This document shows, one piece after another, positions 34,311 through 42,870 of a stretch of DNA of 59,218 nucleotides (the stretch's first letter is position 1; every line of letters begins with the position of its first letter). The DNA lies in the NCBI GenBank assembly GCA_964492775.1, contig CAZBLH010000009.1, positions 1 to 59,218 of the forward strand. Reading direction: 5' to 3'. Origin of the DNA: WRDS01 sp964492775 (GTDB taxonomy: Bacteria; Actinomycetota; Coriobacteriia; Anaerosomatales; PHET01). Under the pieces are notes generated by a model, which was given only the letters and a program-made list of their open reading frames with translations, was not told the origin of the DNA and ran no database searches. Both the position numbers and the translations under genes were made by a program.

Positions 34311-35651
34311 ATGCGCACCTACCTGATCCGCACCTTCGGGTGCCAGATGAACAAGCACGATTCCGAGCGAGTGGCGGGCCTCCTTGAGTCCTGCTCGATG
34401 ACGCCCGTGAGCGAACCGGCCGACGCCGACGTCGTGGTCTTCATGACCTGCTGCGTGCGTGAGAACGCCGAGGAACGCCTCCGCGGCCAAGCTGCGTCAC
34501 TCAAAGCGCTCAAGGGTCACGGCGAGCGCGGCCCACTCATCGCGATCGGGGGGTGCATCGGCCAGCGTGACGGCGCAGAGCTCCTGCGACGGCTCCCGCA
34601 TGTCGACGTCGTTTTCGGCACGAACAATATCGAGAGCCTTCCGGCACTACTTGAGGCCGCTCAGAATCAACATAAGGCTCAGGTTGAGGTCCTTGAGCCG
34701 TCGGATGAGTTTGCCCAGCTACCAAGCCGCAGAGAACATCCTTGGCATGCTTGGATACCCATCACCGTTGGCTGCGACAACCACTGCAGCTACTGCATCG
34801 TGCCCACCGTACGCGGACACGAGCGCAGCCGTCCGCTCGATGATATCGTCGACGAGGTGTCCCGTTTAGTCGCCGAAGGCGTACTCGAGGTCACGCTGCT
34901 CGGGCAGAACGTGAACTCGTACGGACGCGATCTCTACGGCGAGCCGAAGTTCGCCGAGATTCTGCGAGCGGTCGCCGGCACCGGAATCGAGCGAGTCCGG
35001 TTCGCCACGAGCCATCCGAAGGACCTGTCGGACGCCACCATCGAGGCGATCGCGACTGAACCCGCCGTCATGCCCTATTTGCACCTTCCCGTGCAGTCCG
35101 GATCGGACAAGGTGCTCGCTGCGATGAATCGCGTGTACACGAAGGACGAGTACCTCAGTCTCGTTTCCAGAATCCGCGACCGGATACCAGACATCGCCCT
35201 GTCGACCGACATCATCGTCGGCTTCCCCGGTGAGACCGACGAAGACTTTGAGCACACCGTGGATGTCGTGAAGGCCGCCGAGTTCGTGCAGGCCTTCACC
35301 TTCCTGTACTCGCCACGCGAGGGGACCCCGGCCGCGACGATGGATGGCCAGGTCCCGCGCGAGGTTATGCAGGAGCGGTTCGACCACCTGATCGATCTCG
35401 TGCAAGCCTCCGCGCTGCGGTTCAACCAGGGTCTCGTCGGCACCGTCCAGCCGATGCTCGTGGAGTCCACGAGCAAGCGGGACGAGAACATGCTCGCGGG
35501 TCGCATCCCCACGAACCAGATGGTGCACGTCCCGCTGCCCGTCGGGCACTCGGCGGACGAGTACGCCGGCCGGATCATGCCCGTCGTCATCGAGGACGCA
35601 CGCACGTGGTTCCTTGCCGCCAGGTTCGCCGAGGAGTCAGCCGACCGGTAG
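34311..35651 (+). CDS. miaB: tRNA-2-methylthio-N6-dimethylallyladenosine synthase MiaB
   Basis: 446 residues. The N-terminal UPF0004 domain begins YLIRTFGCQMNKHDSERV, with the other cluster cysteines in FMTCCVREN and IGGCIGQRDG. The radical-SAM core is VGCDNHCSYCIVPTVRG, and the C-terminal 65 residues are a TRAM domain. It adds methylthio to i6A37 of tRNA, the step after MiaA, which lies three genes downstream. I chose the ATG at 34311; an upstream GTG has no ribosome binding site. Rather typical length. Confidence 0.95.
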   Translation: MRTYLIRTFGCQMNKHDSERVAGLLESCSMTPVSEPADADVVVFMTCCVRENAEERLRGQAASLKALKGHGERGPLIAIGGCIGQRDGAELLRRLPHVDVVFGTNNIESLPALLEAAQNQHKAQVEVLEPSDEFAQLPSRREHPWHAWIPITVGCDNHCSYCIVPTVRGHERSRPLDDIVDEVSRLVAEGVLEVTLLGQNVNSYGRDLYGEPKFAEILRAVAGTGIERVRFATSHPKDLSDATIEAIATEPAVMPYLHLPVQSGSDKVLAAMNRVYTKDEYLSLVSRIRDRIPDIALSTDIIVGFPGETDEDFEHTVDVVKAAEFVQAFTFLYSPREGTPAATMDGQVPREVMQERFDHLIDLVQASALRFNQGLVGTVQPMLVESTSKRDENMLAGRIPTNQMVHVPLPVGHSADEYAGRIMPVVIEDARTWFLAARFAEESADR

Positions 35652-35715
35652 GCGCACACCCAAAGCTGGGTACACTACCTACGCGTTCCTTCGTCCCACA
35701 GGGAGGGGAGGAGCC

Positions 35716-37035
35716 GTGACGGCTGCTCGGCTCGGAATCATCACACCCCATCCACCGGCCTTTGTGCCTACAGTCGGGCGCGGGCTTGAAGGCGCCGACC
35801 GATCGCTCGCTGCGCTCTCACGTGCAAGAGGCGCGCTCGACTCCTTCGCGCCCGAGACACTCATAGTGATGTCGCCACACGCCCCTGGGTACGCCGACGC
35901 GGTATCGGTCGACGGCTCTGCGCGGCTGGCCGGGTCGCTCGCGCAGTTCGGAGACAGCGAGGTGCGAAGGTGGACCGGCGACCCCGAGCTGGCGGGAGCG
36001 CTACTCGGCGAACTTGAATCAGCCGAGTTCCCTGCGGTCGATCGCACGCATGACGCACGCCTCACGCCGGGCGTCCTTGATCACGGCGTGCTCGTACCGC
36101 TTGAGTTCCTGGACCCCGAGCGGCGGTACCGGCTCGTCGTGGTCTCGCTATCGATGCTGCCTCACGCGCTGCATCGCGCAATCGGGGAGGCGGCGGCGCG
36201 AGCTGCCGAGTCCCTCGGACGGCGCGTGTGCTTCGTTGCGAGCGGCGATCTGTCGCACGGGCTCGCCGCGGGCACGTCGACTGGATTCCGGCCGCGCGGT
36301 GCCGAGCTCGACCGCGCAATCGTCGAGCTGGTCACCGAGGGGCGCCTACGCGCGCTCGGCGAGATCGATCCCGAGCTCGTAGAGGCGGGCGCCGAGTGCG
36401 GGCTGCGTTCGATCATCGCCGTCGGCGGATTCTGCGGCGAGGACCCAGTGCCGACCCAAGTCCTGTCTTACGAGGGGCCATGGGGCGTCGGCTACCTGAC
36501 AGCGCTCGTGGGCGAGTGTGCGGCCACCGCCGAGTCGGAGATCGTGAAGCTCGCTCGCGCAGCAATCGACGCGCACGTCCACGGCCGGCCACTGCCGGAG
36601 TCACCGGCTCTTCACGGCGACGAGTACCCGCAGCGTGCGGGCGCCTTCGTGAGCCTGCATCTCAACGGCCAGCTGAGAGGGTGCATCGGGACAGTTGCGC
36701 CGACGGCGCCCACGCTTGCCGAAGAGGTCGTGCGCAATGCGGTGGCTGCCGCAAGCCGCGACCCGCGATTCGAGCCGGTAACGCCGGGGGAACTCGACTC
36801 GCTCGAGGTCAAGGTCGACGTGTTACACCCACCAGAATCGTGCGATCTGTCTGACCTAGACCCCCGCAAGTATGGCGTGATCGTGCGCAGCGGTTGGCGC
36901 CAAGGCCTCCTGCTGCCGGACCTCGAGGGCGTCGATGACGTCGGCACCCAAGTGGCGATCGCGCGCTCCAAGGGCGGAATCCAACCCGGCGAGCCCTGCG
37001 ACTTCGAACGCTTCCGCGTCGACCGCTACACTTAG
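35716..37035 (+). CDS. Memo-AMMECR1 fusion (AmmeMemoRadiSam system)
   Basis: 439 residues with two fused domains. Residues 1-270 are a Memo/LigB-type class III extradiol dioxygenase relative: LGIITPHPPAFVPTVGRG, MSPHAPGYAD and SGDLSHGLAAG supply the metal-site histidines. Residues about 280-439 are an AMMECR1 domain with RAGAFVSLHLNGQLRGCIGTVAP. These are components B and A of the AmmeMemoRadiSam system; the third component, a radical-SAM enzyme, is not in this window. The GTG start follows GGGAGGGGAGG. miaA begins three bases after the stop. The biochemical reaction of the system is not settled. Confidence 0.9.
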   Translation: MTAARLGIITPHPPAFVPTVGRGLEGADRSLAALSRARGALDSFAPETLIVMSPHAPGYADAVSVDGSARLAGSLAQFGDSEVRRWTGDPELAGALLGELESAEFPAVDRTHDARLTPGVLDHGVLVPLEFLDPERRYRLVVVSLSMLPHALHRAIGEAAARAAESLGRRVCFVASGDLSHGLAAGTSTGFRPRGAELDRAIVELVTEGRLRALGEIDPELVEAGAECGLRSIIAVGGFCGEDPVPTQVLSYEGPWGVGYLTALVGECAATAESEIVKLARAAIDAHVHGRPLPESPALHGDEYPQRAGAFVSLHLNGQLRGCIGTVAPTAPTLAEEVVRNAVAAASRDPRFEPVTPGELDSLEVKVDVLHPPESCDLSDLDPRKYGVIVRSGWRQGLLLPDLEGVDDVGTQVAIARSKGGIQPGEPCDFERFRVDRYT

Positions 37036-37038
37036 GGC

Positions 37039-38004
37039 GTGACAGCTGCCACCCCTGACATCCCCGCCGCGGGCGCACGCGTGCTAGCCATCGTCGGCCC
37101 CACGGCCGTGGGCAAGACCGCGGTTGCCGAGGCGGTCGCGGTCCACTTGGGATCCGAGATCGTCTCGGCAGACTCGATGCAGGTCTACCGCTGCATGGAC
37201 ATCGGCACCGCGAAACCTGCACCTGCCGAGCGCCTCGTGCCCTATCACTGTCTCGACCTCGTGGACCCCGGCGAGGAGTTCTCGGCAGCGCTCTTCCAGC
37301 GCCATGCCCGCGTGGCTATCGCAGAGATCTCCGCGCGTGGCCTCATACCCGTTCTCGCCGGCGGAACCGGCCTGTACGTGCGAGCAGCCCTCGACGACAT
37401 GCGATTCCCTGCAGGCGAGACCGCCGAGAACCCCGTGCGCGAGCGCTATGAGGCTCTGGCTGCCGAGAAGGGCTCTCAGGCGCTCTGGGAGCTCCTGCGC
37501 GACCGCGACCCTACATCGGCCGAGCTGATCCACCCGAACAACACGCGGCGCGTCGTCCGGGCCTTCGAGATGCTAGAGCTGGACGGGACCAGCTACGCCG
37601 AGCAGCGCCAGGGGTTCAGTGCCAGAGAGAGTGTCTACGATGCCACGATTGTGGGCCTGACTATGGAGCGCGAGGCGCTGTACCGACGCATCGAGCGGAG
37701 GGTCGATGCGATGATCGCAGCCGGGCTTCTCGGCGAGGTTGAAGCACTGCTCCACGCTGGCTTTCGGGAAGCCCTCACCGCAAACCAGGCCATCGGCTAC
37801 AAGGAGCTGGTCGGAGTGGTCGAGGGGCGCGAGTCGCTCGACGAGGCGGTCGAGCTCATCAAGCGGGCGACAAGGCGTTACGCGAAGCGTCAGCTCACGT
37901 GGTTCAGGGCGGACCCGCGGGTCATCTGGGTAGATGTAAGTGACGCTTCAGCTGAGGATGCGGTCGGCGCCGTGCTGGCTGCGCTAGACTGTGCCCACGG
38001 CTGA
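37039..38004 (+). CDS. miaA: tRNA dimethylallyltransferase
   Basis: 321 residues. P-loop GPTAVGKTAVAEA near residue 18, then DSMQVYRCMDIGTAKPA, HCLDLVDPGEEFSAA, LAGGTGLYVRA and the substrate-binding HPNNTRRVVRAFE. It adds a dimethylallyl group to A37 of tRNAs reading UNN codons; MiaB then methylthiolates it. Starts with GTG, three bases after the AMMECR1 gene. dapF follows after 43 bases. All motifs are intact. Confidence 0.96.
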   Translation: MTAATPDIPAAGARVLAIVGPTAVGKTAVAEAVAVHLGSEIVSADSMQVYRCMDIGTAKPAPAERLVPYHCLDLVDPGEEFSAALFQRHARVAIAEISARGLIPVLAGGTGLYVRAALDDMRFPAGETAENPVRERYEALAAEKGSQALWELLRDRDPTSAELIHPNNTRRVVRAFEMLELDGTSYAEQRQGFSARESVYDATIVGLTMEREALYRRIERRVDAMIAAGLLGEVEALLHAGFREALTANQAIGYKELVGVVEGRESLDEAVELIKRATRRYAKRQLTWFRADPRVIWVDVSDASAEDAVGAVLAALDCAHG

Positions 38005-38047
38005 CAACACGGCACACACGTGCCGACGAGCAGGAAGCGGGAGGCCC

Positions 38048-38923
38048 GTGAGGATCGAGTTCACCAAGATGCACGGCCTGGGCAACGACTTCATCGTCAT
38101 CGATGACCGTGGCTCGGATCTCGACTTCGCGCCCGAGGCGGTCGAGTGGATTTGCGACCGCAACTTTGGAGTGGGAGCCGACGGCCTGATCCTCCTACGT
38201 GAACCCGCCAGCGCCGACGCTGACTTCGGCTGGTGGTTCTCGAATGCGGACGGTTCGATCGCCGAGATGTGCGGTAACGGTATCCGCTGCATCGCGAAGT
38301 ACGTAGCCGACCACGGACTCCTGCCGAGCGAGCGCGACGACGTGCGCATCGAGACCGCGCTCGGCGTTATGGATATCGATCTGGTGCGCGAGCCTGATGG
38401 CTCCGTCGAGCTTGTCACAGTCGACATGGGAAGCCCCGTGTTGATCGCCGAAGAGATTCCTTCGACCCTGCGCTGCGACGACGGTGCTGTGATCGGATGC
38501 GCGCTTGAGACTGTCGCCGGCGTCTTCGACGTCTCGCTCGTCTCGATGGGCAACCCCCACTGCATTCTGTGGGTGGATGACGTGGAGTCCTACCCGGTCG
38601 AGGAGATCGGCCCCGTGATCGAACACCACTCGGCCTTCCCGAACATGACCAACGTCGAGTTCGCCGAGGTCGTGGACGGCGAACACGTCAGGCTGCGCGT
38701 GTGGGAGCGCGGGGTGGGCGAGACGCTTGCCTGCGGCACCGGCGCCTGTGCGACAGTCGTTGCCGGAGCGCTCGAGCAGCGCCTAAGCCGCAACGCCACG
38801 GTCGCGCTGCCCGGCGGCGATCTGGACATCTCCTGGGCCGACGACGATCACGTCTTCATGACCGGCCCGGCGACCCAAGTCTTCGTGGGCGCCATCGAGG
38901 TCTCGGAATACGAGACTGAATGA
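38048..38923 (+). CDS. dapF: Diaminopimelate epimerase
   Basis: 291 residues. The first catalytic cysteine is in FSNADGSIAEMCGNGIRCIA and the second in GETLACGTGACATV; the start is FTKMHGLGNDFIVID. It converts LL- to meso-diaminopimelate, the form used for lysine and peptidoglycan cross-links. The GTG follows GGGAGG by three bases. It is followed, after a gap of 130 bases, by dapL, which makes its substrate; dapA and dapB are 20 kb upstream. Confidence 0.97.
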   Translation: MRIEFTKMHGLGNDFIVIDDRGSDLDFAPEAVEWICDRNFGVGADGLILLREPASADADFGWWFSNADGSIAEMCGNGIRCIAKYVADHGLLPSERDDVRIETALGVMDIDLVREPDGSVELVTVDMGSPVLIAEEIPSTLRCDDGAVIGCALETVAGVFDVSLVSMGNPHCILWVDDVESYPVEEIGPVIEHHSAFPNMTNVEFAEVVDGEHVRLRVWERGVGETLACGTGACATVVAGALEQRLSRNATVALPGGDLDISWADDDHVFMTGPATQVFVGAIEVSEYETE

Positions 38924-39053
38924 CCAGTGGCTGCAGCGCCTTGTTCGGCAGTAGACCGGCGTCGCTACCGCGGGGGAGGGGCCTCCGCACAGTGATACCA
39001 TGCTGTTCTTGCACCTGGAGTTCACCGGCACCCGATAACCGAGGGAGAGTATC

Positions 39054-40217
39054 TTGAGGACCGCACAGCGCATCACCAATCTGCCCCCGTACTTGTTCGC
39101 CGAGATCGACCGAAAGAAGGCGGCGAAGCAGGCACAGGGAATCGACGTGATCTCGCTCGGCATCGGTGATCCCGATCAGCCCACGCCTGAGCGCATCGTG
39201 CGGGTCGCGCAGGAGGCAGTCGCCAACCCGGCAAACCACCAGTACCCGAGCTACTTCGGTGCCCAGCGCTACCGCGAGGCGTGCTCCGAGTGGATGAAGC
39301 GCCGCTTTGGTGTCGACGTTGACGCCAACGACGAGGTCGTCGCCCTGATCGGCAGCAAGGAAGGCATCGCGCACATCTTCCTGGCCTTTGTTGACCCCGG
39401 TGATGTCACGCTCGTGCCCGGCTGCGGCTACCCCGTCTACCACACCGGCGGCGTACTCTGCGGCGGCGAGACCTACTTCATGCCGATGACCGAGGAGAGC
39501 GGCTTCCTCGCTGACTTCGAGAGCACGCCTGAAGACGTCCTCGCGCGCACGAAGATGATGTTCCTGAGCTACCCGAACAACCCGACCTCGGCGATCGCGA
39601 CCGAGGAGTACTTCGACCGGGCCATCGCGTTCGCTAAGAAACACGACATCCTGATCGTGCACGACAACGCCTACTCGGAGATCGGCTACGACGGCTACCG
39701 CGCGCCGAGCTTCCTCGAGCGCCCTGGAGCAAAGGACGTCGCCATCGAGCTGTTCAGTTGCTCGAAGGCGTACAACATGACCGGCTGGCGTGTCGCGTTC
39801 GCCGCCGGTAATGCCGAGGCGATCAGCGCGCTCGGCACCGTGAAGTCCAACATCGACTCCGGTGTCTTCACCGCCGTCCAGAACGCAGCCATCGAGGCCC
39901 TTCTCGGCGAGCAGGAGGCTGAGCTCGCAGCTCTCAACGCCATGTACCAGCGCAGGCGCGACCTCGTGCTCGGCGCGCTCGACAAGATTGGCATCGAGGT
40001 TCCCGTGAAGCCGGTCGCCACGATCTACGTGTGGGCGAAGGTTCCCGACGGGTACACATCGGCAGGATTCGCCGAGATGGTGCTCGACAAGGCCAACGTG
40101 ATCGTCGCAGCAGGCTCGTCGTACGGGCCAAGCGGCGAGGGCTTCGTGCGCATGTCGCTGACCACGCCTGACGACCGCCTCGAGGCTGCGATAGCACGTA
40201 TCGAAAGCTCCCTGTAA
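39054..40217 (+). CDS. dapL: LL-diaminopimelate aminotransferase
   Basis: 387 residues, a class I/II PLP aminotransferase. The opening ITNLPPYLFAEIDRKKAA, VISLGIGDPDQPTP and HQYPSYFGAQRYREA match the DapL family; the PLP lysine lies in SCSKAYNMTGWRV and the aldimine-stabilising asparagine in LSYPNNPTSA. It transaminates tetrahydrodipicolinate directly to LL-diaminopimelate with glutamate, bypassing DapD, DapC and DapE. The TTG start follows GAGGGAG. Its place beside dapF supports this over an alanine-type aminotransferase. Confidence 0.88.
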   Translation: MRTAQRITNLPPYLFAEIDRKKAAKQAQGIDVISLGIGDPDQPTPERIVRVAQEAVANPANHQYPSYFGAQRYREACSEWMKRRFGVDVDANDEVVALIGSKEGIAHIFLAFVDPGDVTLVPGCGYPVYHTGGVLCGGETYFMPMTEESGFLADFESTPEDVLARTKMMFLSYPNNPTSAIATEEYFDRAIAFAKKHDILIVHDNAYSEIGYDGYRAPSFLERPGAKDVAIELFSCSKAYNMTGWRVAFAAGNAEAISALGTVKSNIDSGVFTAVQNAAIEALLGEQEAELAALNAMYQRRRDLVLGALDKIGIEVPVKPVATIYVWAKVPDGYTSAGFAEMVLDKANVIVAAGSSYGPSGEGFVRMSLTTPDDRLEAAIARIESSL

Positions 40218-40232
40218 CTGAGAGGCGAGGGC

Positions 40233-41549
40233 GTGGCACCCGGCCCACGAGAATACCCAGAGACCGCCGAAGAGCACGCCGCCCATCGCGACCGGGCGGT
40301 CCTCGTCGGCATCGACCGGGGTGACGCCGCATGGCCGGTTGAGGAGTCGATCGCAGAACTCGAGCGGCTTGCGCACACCGCGGATGTCGACGTGCTCGCG
40401 GTGGTGACGCAGCGCCTCGACCGGCCTAACCCGAGAACCTTCATCGGGTCGGGTAAGGCCGAGGAGGTCGCGCAGACCGCGCGCGAGCTGCGCGCCAATC
40501 TCGTGATCTTCGACGACGAGCTCACCCCGAGCCAGCAGCTCAACATCGAGAAGCTGCTCCCTGAGACGCGGGTTATCGACCGCACCGCGCTCATCCTCGA
40601 GATCTTCGCAATGCACGCGGTGACTCGTGAAGGCAAGCTGCAGGTCGAGCTCGCCCAGCAGGAGTACATACTGCCGAGGCTGCGCGGAATGTGGGGACAC
40701 CTGGAACGCGAGCGGCTCGGCGGCGGCCGTGGCGCGCGGTTCGGTGCCGGCGAGTCACAGCTCGAGACCGACCGCCGGCTCGCTCGCAGACGCATCGCCG
40801 AGCTGCGACGCCTGCTCGCCGCCGTCGCGGGCGAACGTGACTTGCAGCGCAAGAAGCGGGCCCGCTCCGGTGTCTTTCGGGTAGCACTCGTCGGCTACAC
40901 GAACGCCGGCAAGTCCACTCTGCTCAACGCGCTCACAGGGGCTGGCGTGCTCTCGGCGGACAAGCTGTTTGCCACTCTCGACTCCACGACACGCCGCTTC
41001 GATCTTCCCGAGGGACGCCAGGTCACGCTCACCGACACGGTCGGCTTCATCAACAAGCTGCCTCACGGGCTGGTCGAAGCCTTCAAGTCCACGCTTGACG
41101 AGGTGAACGAGGCCGACCTGCTTCTTCACGTCACCGACGCGAGCGCACCTCAGCGTGAAGCTCAGATGCAGGCCGTCCGAGAGGTCCTCCAAGAGATCGG
41201 CGCGCATGAGAAGCCGAGCCTGATCGTCTTCAACAAAGTCGACCGGATGGACACCGAGGACGTCGCGGGCCTTGCCAGGCGCTATCCCGGGTCGGTGCTC
41301 GTCTCGGCGCTTGATGGGGACGGGATCGAGGAGCTGATCGGACGCATCGCCGAGGAGGCAGGACGGGACTCGGTCACCGTATCCGCGCTCGTTCCTTACA
41401 CGCGCGGAGACCTCGTCCAGTTTGCGCACGAGAAGACGCAGATCCTTGCGGAGCGGCACACAGAGGCGGGCACGCATCTGGTGCTTCGAGCACCGCACGC
41501 GATCGCGGCACGGCTCGCCGAGTTCTCGATCGAAGAGGAAGAGTCCTGA
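40233..41549 (+). CDS. hflX: GTPase HflX
   Basis: 438 residues. The N-terminal HflX domain has RPNPRTFIGSGKAEEV and TPSQQLNIEKLL, a glycine-rich GGGRGARFGAGESQLETDRR hinge, then the GTPase with G1 GYTNAGKSTLLN, G3 DTVGF and G4 NKVD. It binds the 50S subunit and rescues or splits stalled ribosomes. Start GTG, 15 bases after dapL. It is convergent with lexA; a hairpin lies in the 41-base gap. Confidence 0.96.
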   Translation: MAPGPREYPETAEEHAAHRDRAVLVGIDRGDAAWPVEESIAELERLAHTADVDVLAVVTQRLDRPNPRTFIGSGKAEEVAQTARELRANLVIFDDELTPSQQLNIEKLLPETRVIDRTALILEIFAMHAVTREGKLQVELAQQEYILPRLRGMWGHLERERLGGGRGARFGAGESQLETDRRLARRRIAELRRLLAAVAGERDLQRKKRARSGVFRVALVGYTNAGKSTLLNALTGAGVLSADKLFATLDSTTRRFDLPEGRQVTLTDTVGFINKLPHGLVEAFKSTLDEVNEADLLLHVTDASAPQREAQMQAVREVLQEIGAHEKPSLIVFNKVDRMDTEDVAGLARRYPGSVLVSALDGDGIEELIGRIAEEAGRDSVTVSALVPYTRGDLVQFAHEKTQILAERHTEAGTHLVLRAPHAIAARLAEFSIEEEES

Positions 41550-41562
41550 TCGGCTAGCTCAG

Positions 41563-41582
41563 GTAGCGCGCTTGAGCGCTAC
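41563..41582. terminator. Hairpin between convergent hflX and lexA
   Basis: A perfect seven-base stem GTAGCGC and GCGCTAC with a six-base loop, midway between the two convergent stop codons. There is no U-run on either strand. It could end both transcripts. Confidence 0.4.
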
Positions 41583-41590
41583 GAATCGCC

Positions 41591-42214
41591 TTAGACGCGC
41601 CTGAATAGGGCGACTACCTTGCCCAGAATCGTGACGTCGCGCGAGTAGATTGGTTCGAGCGCGGGGTTCTGAGGCTGGAGGCGAATGCGGTCGGCCTCGC
41701 GGTAGAAGGTCTTGACGGTCGCCTCGTCCTCAAGCATCGCCACAACGATGTCACCGTTGCTGGCGGTCGGCTGCTGGCGCACGACCACGAAGTCTCCGTC
41801 CAGGATTCCGGCGTCGATCATCGAGTCGCCCCGCACCCGCAGGATGAACGTCTGCTCGCCTGAGAACTCCGTGGGCAGGGGAATGGTCTGCTCGATGTTC
41901 TCGGCGGCCAAGATCGGCTCGCCCGCAGCTACCCGCCCGACGACCGGGACGGCGTTGACCCGACCGATCTCCACAGCGGAGTCGTTGTCCCGGAAATCCA
42001 GGACCTCCAGCGCCCGCGGCTTCGACGGGTCACGGCGCACGAAACCCTTAGCCTCCAGCGCGGCGAGGTGCGAATGCACGGTCGAAGGGGAGGAGAGACC
42101 CACAGCATCGCCGATCTCGCGGACGCTCGGCGGGTAGCCGCGCCGATGAATCTCAGCACGGATGAAGTCGAGGATTTCTGTCTGGCGTCGTGACAGCTCC
42201 CGCTGGTACCTCAT
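41591..42214 (-). CDS. lexA: LexA repressor
   Basis: 207 residues. The winged helix (RRQTEILDFIRAEI, PPSVREIGDAVGLSSPSTVHSHL) is followed by the self-cleaving peptidase domain: Ala97-Gly98 in GRVAAGEP is the cleavage site, Ser131 in GDSM the nucleophile and Lys168 in TVKTF the base. It represses SOS genes until RecA filaments promote its cleavage. The ATG at 42214 follows GGGAGG. Three LexA boxes lie upstream, so it controls itself and the divergent LysM gene. Confidence 0.98.
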   Translation of the reverse strand: MRYQRELSRRQTEILDFIRAEIHRRGYPPSVREIGDAVGLSSPSTVHSHLAALEAKGFVRRDPSKPRALEVLDFRDNDSAVEIGRVNAVPVVGRVAAGEPILAAENIEQTIPLPTEFSGEQTFILRVRGDSMIDAGILDGDFVVVRQQPTASNGDIVVAMLEDEATVKTFYREADRIRLQPQNPALEPIYSRDVTILGKVVALFRRV

Positions 42215-42273
42215 GACATCCTCCCGCCGGCGAACACCTGTACGCCAAGAATAGCGCGCATTTGTCACGCATG

Positions 42274-42345
42274 CAAACACGTGTTCGCTCCTGGGTATTG
42301 CGGACCGAACACCTGTTCGCTATTGTAGTCACGAACACGTGTTCG
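42274..42345. promoter_or_regulatory. Three LexA boxes between lexA and the LysM gene
   Basis: CGAACACCTGTTCG (42306-42319) and CGAACACGTGTTCG (42332-42345) match the consensus exactly; CAAACACGTGTTCG (42274-42287) differs at one base. Box starts are 32 and 26 bases apart, near the same DNA face for the outer pair. LexA binding here would repress both divergent genes. This is the clearest regulatory site in the window. Confidence 0.95.
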
Positions 42346-42409
42346 CCCTCTTCGATGTCAGACCCCCGATCTACAGTGCGAGCGAACCCGATGGAGGAGG
42401 TCGCAGCAG

Positions 42410-42787
42410 ATGATGCCAACAGAGAACGCCCACACAATGCGTAGCCGCTATCGCTCAGGCGCGGACCGTACCCGCGTGCCGGAGTCCGTACTCGCAACCC
42501 TGGTGATCGTTGCTTTGTTCGCCGCCGCGTGGTTGTCGGGAGGATCTGTATCACAGCCGACCGTCACCACCCAGAGCGTGCGCGTCGTCAAAGGCGACAC
42601 CCTGTGGACCCTTGCCGAGCGTTACCCGGCGAACGGGTACAGCACGGCCGAGACAGTCGATCTGCTGGTGCAGATGAACGACCTCGACAGTCCGGTGATC
42701 GCAGAGAACATGGTGCTCAGCGTGCCGGTCGACTCTTCGCCCGTAGGCGCCCAGGTCGCCCTCGCGCAGTTGGATACCAGCAACTAG
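42410..42787 (+). CDS. YneA-like SOS cell-division inhibitor (LysM)
   Basis: 125 residues: a short basic cytoplasmic tail, a transmembrane helix (about 30-48) and an external LysM domain with VVKGDTLWTLAERYPANG, ending ENMVLSVPV. Position and layout match YneA of Bacillus and the LysM protein of mycobacteria encoded between lexA and nrdR, both SOS-induced blockers of septation or wall synthesis. GGAGGAGG precedes the ATG by nine bases. The three LexA boxes upstream make SOS control almost certain; the division-blocking activity is inferred. Assignment by synteny rather than by sequence identity. Confidence 0.85.
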   Translation: MMPTENAHTMRSRYRSGADRTRVPESVLATLVIVALFAAAWLSGGSVSQPTVTTQSVRVVKGDTLWTLAERYPANGYSTAETVDLLVQMNDLDSPVIAENMVLSVPVDSSPVGAQVALAQLDTSN

Positions 42788-42815
42788 TTGGGATATTGCA
42801 TCACGATTAGTTGAA

Positions 42816-42865
42816 ACCCCTACATCTTGCGTGCTACCGTGATCCGGTGGCCTAGATGTAGGGGT
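42816..42865 (+). promoter_or_regulatory. 12-bp perfect inverted repeat ahead of nrdR
   Basis: Arms ACCCCTACATCT (42816-42827) and AGATGTAGGGGT (42854-42865) are exact complements, 26 bases apart. The second arm holds the ribosome binding site AGGGGT, five to six bases before the nrdR ATG. Both halves resemble NrdR boxes (core CTACATCT), about 34 bases between centres, so NrdR autoregulation is likely; the same repeat could also fold in RNA and hide the ribosome binding site. Confidence 0.65.
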
Positions 42866-42870
42866 GATTC

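Noticed and set aside
24387..35651. RimO or MiaB as the missing radical-SAM partner of the Memo-AMMECR1 fusion
   Set aside because: Both carry the UPF0004 and TRAM domains of methylthiotransferases, so they are not the AmmeMemoRadiSam radical-SAM enzyme.
38856..40700. Long minus-strand open frame over dapF, dapL and hflX
   Set aside because: It lies opposite three well-conserved genes, has no recognised domain, and its composition fits a shadow of GC-rich coding DNA.
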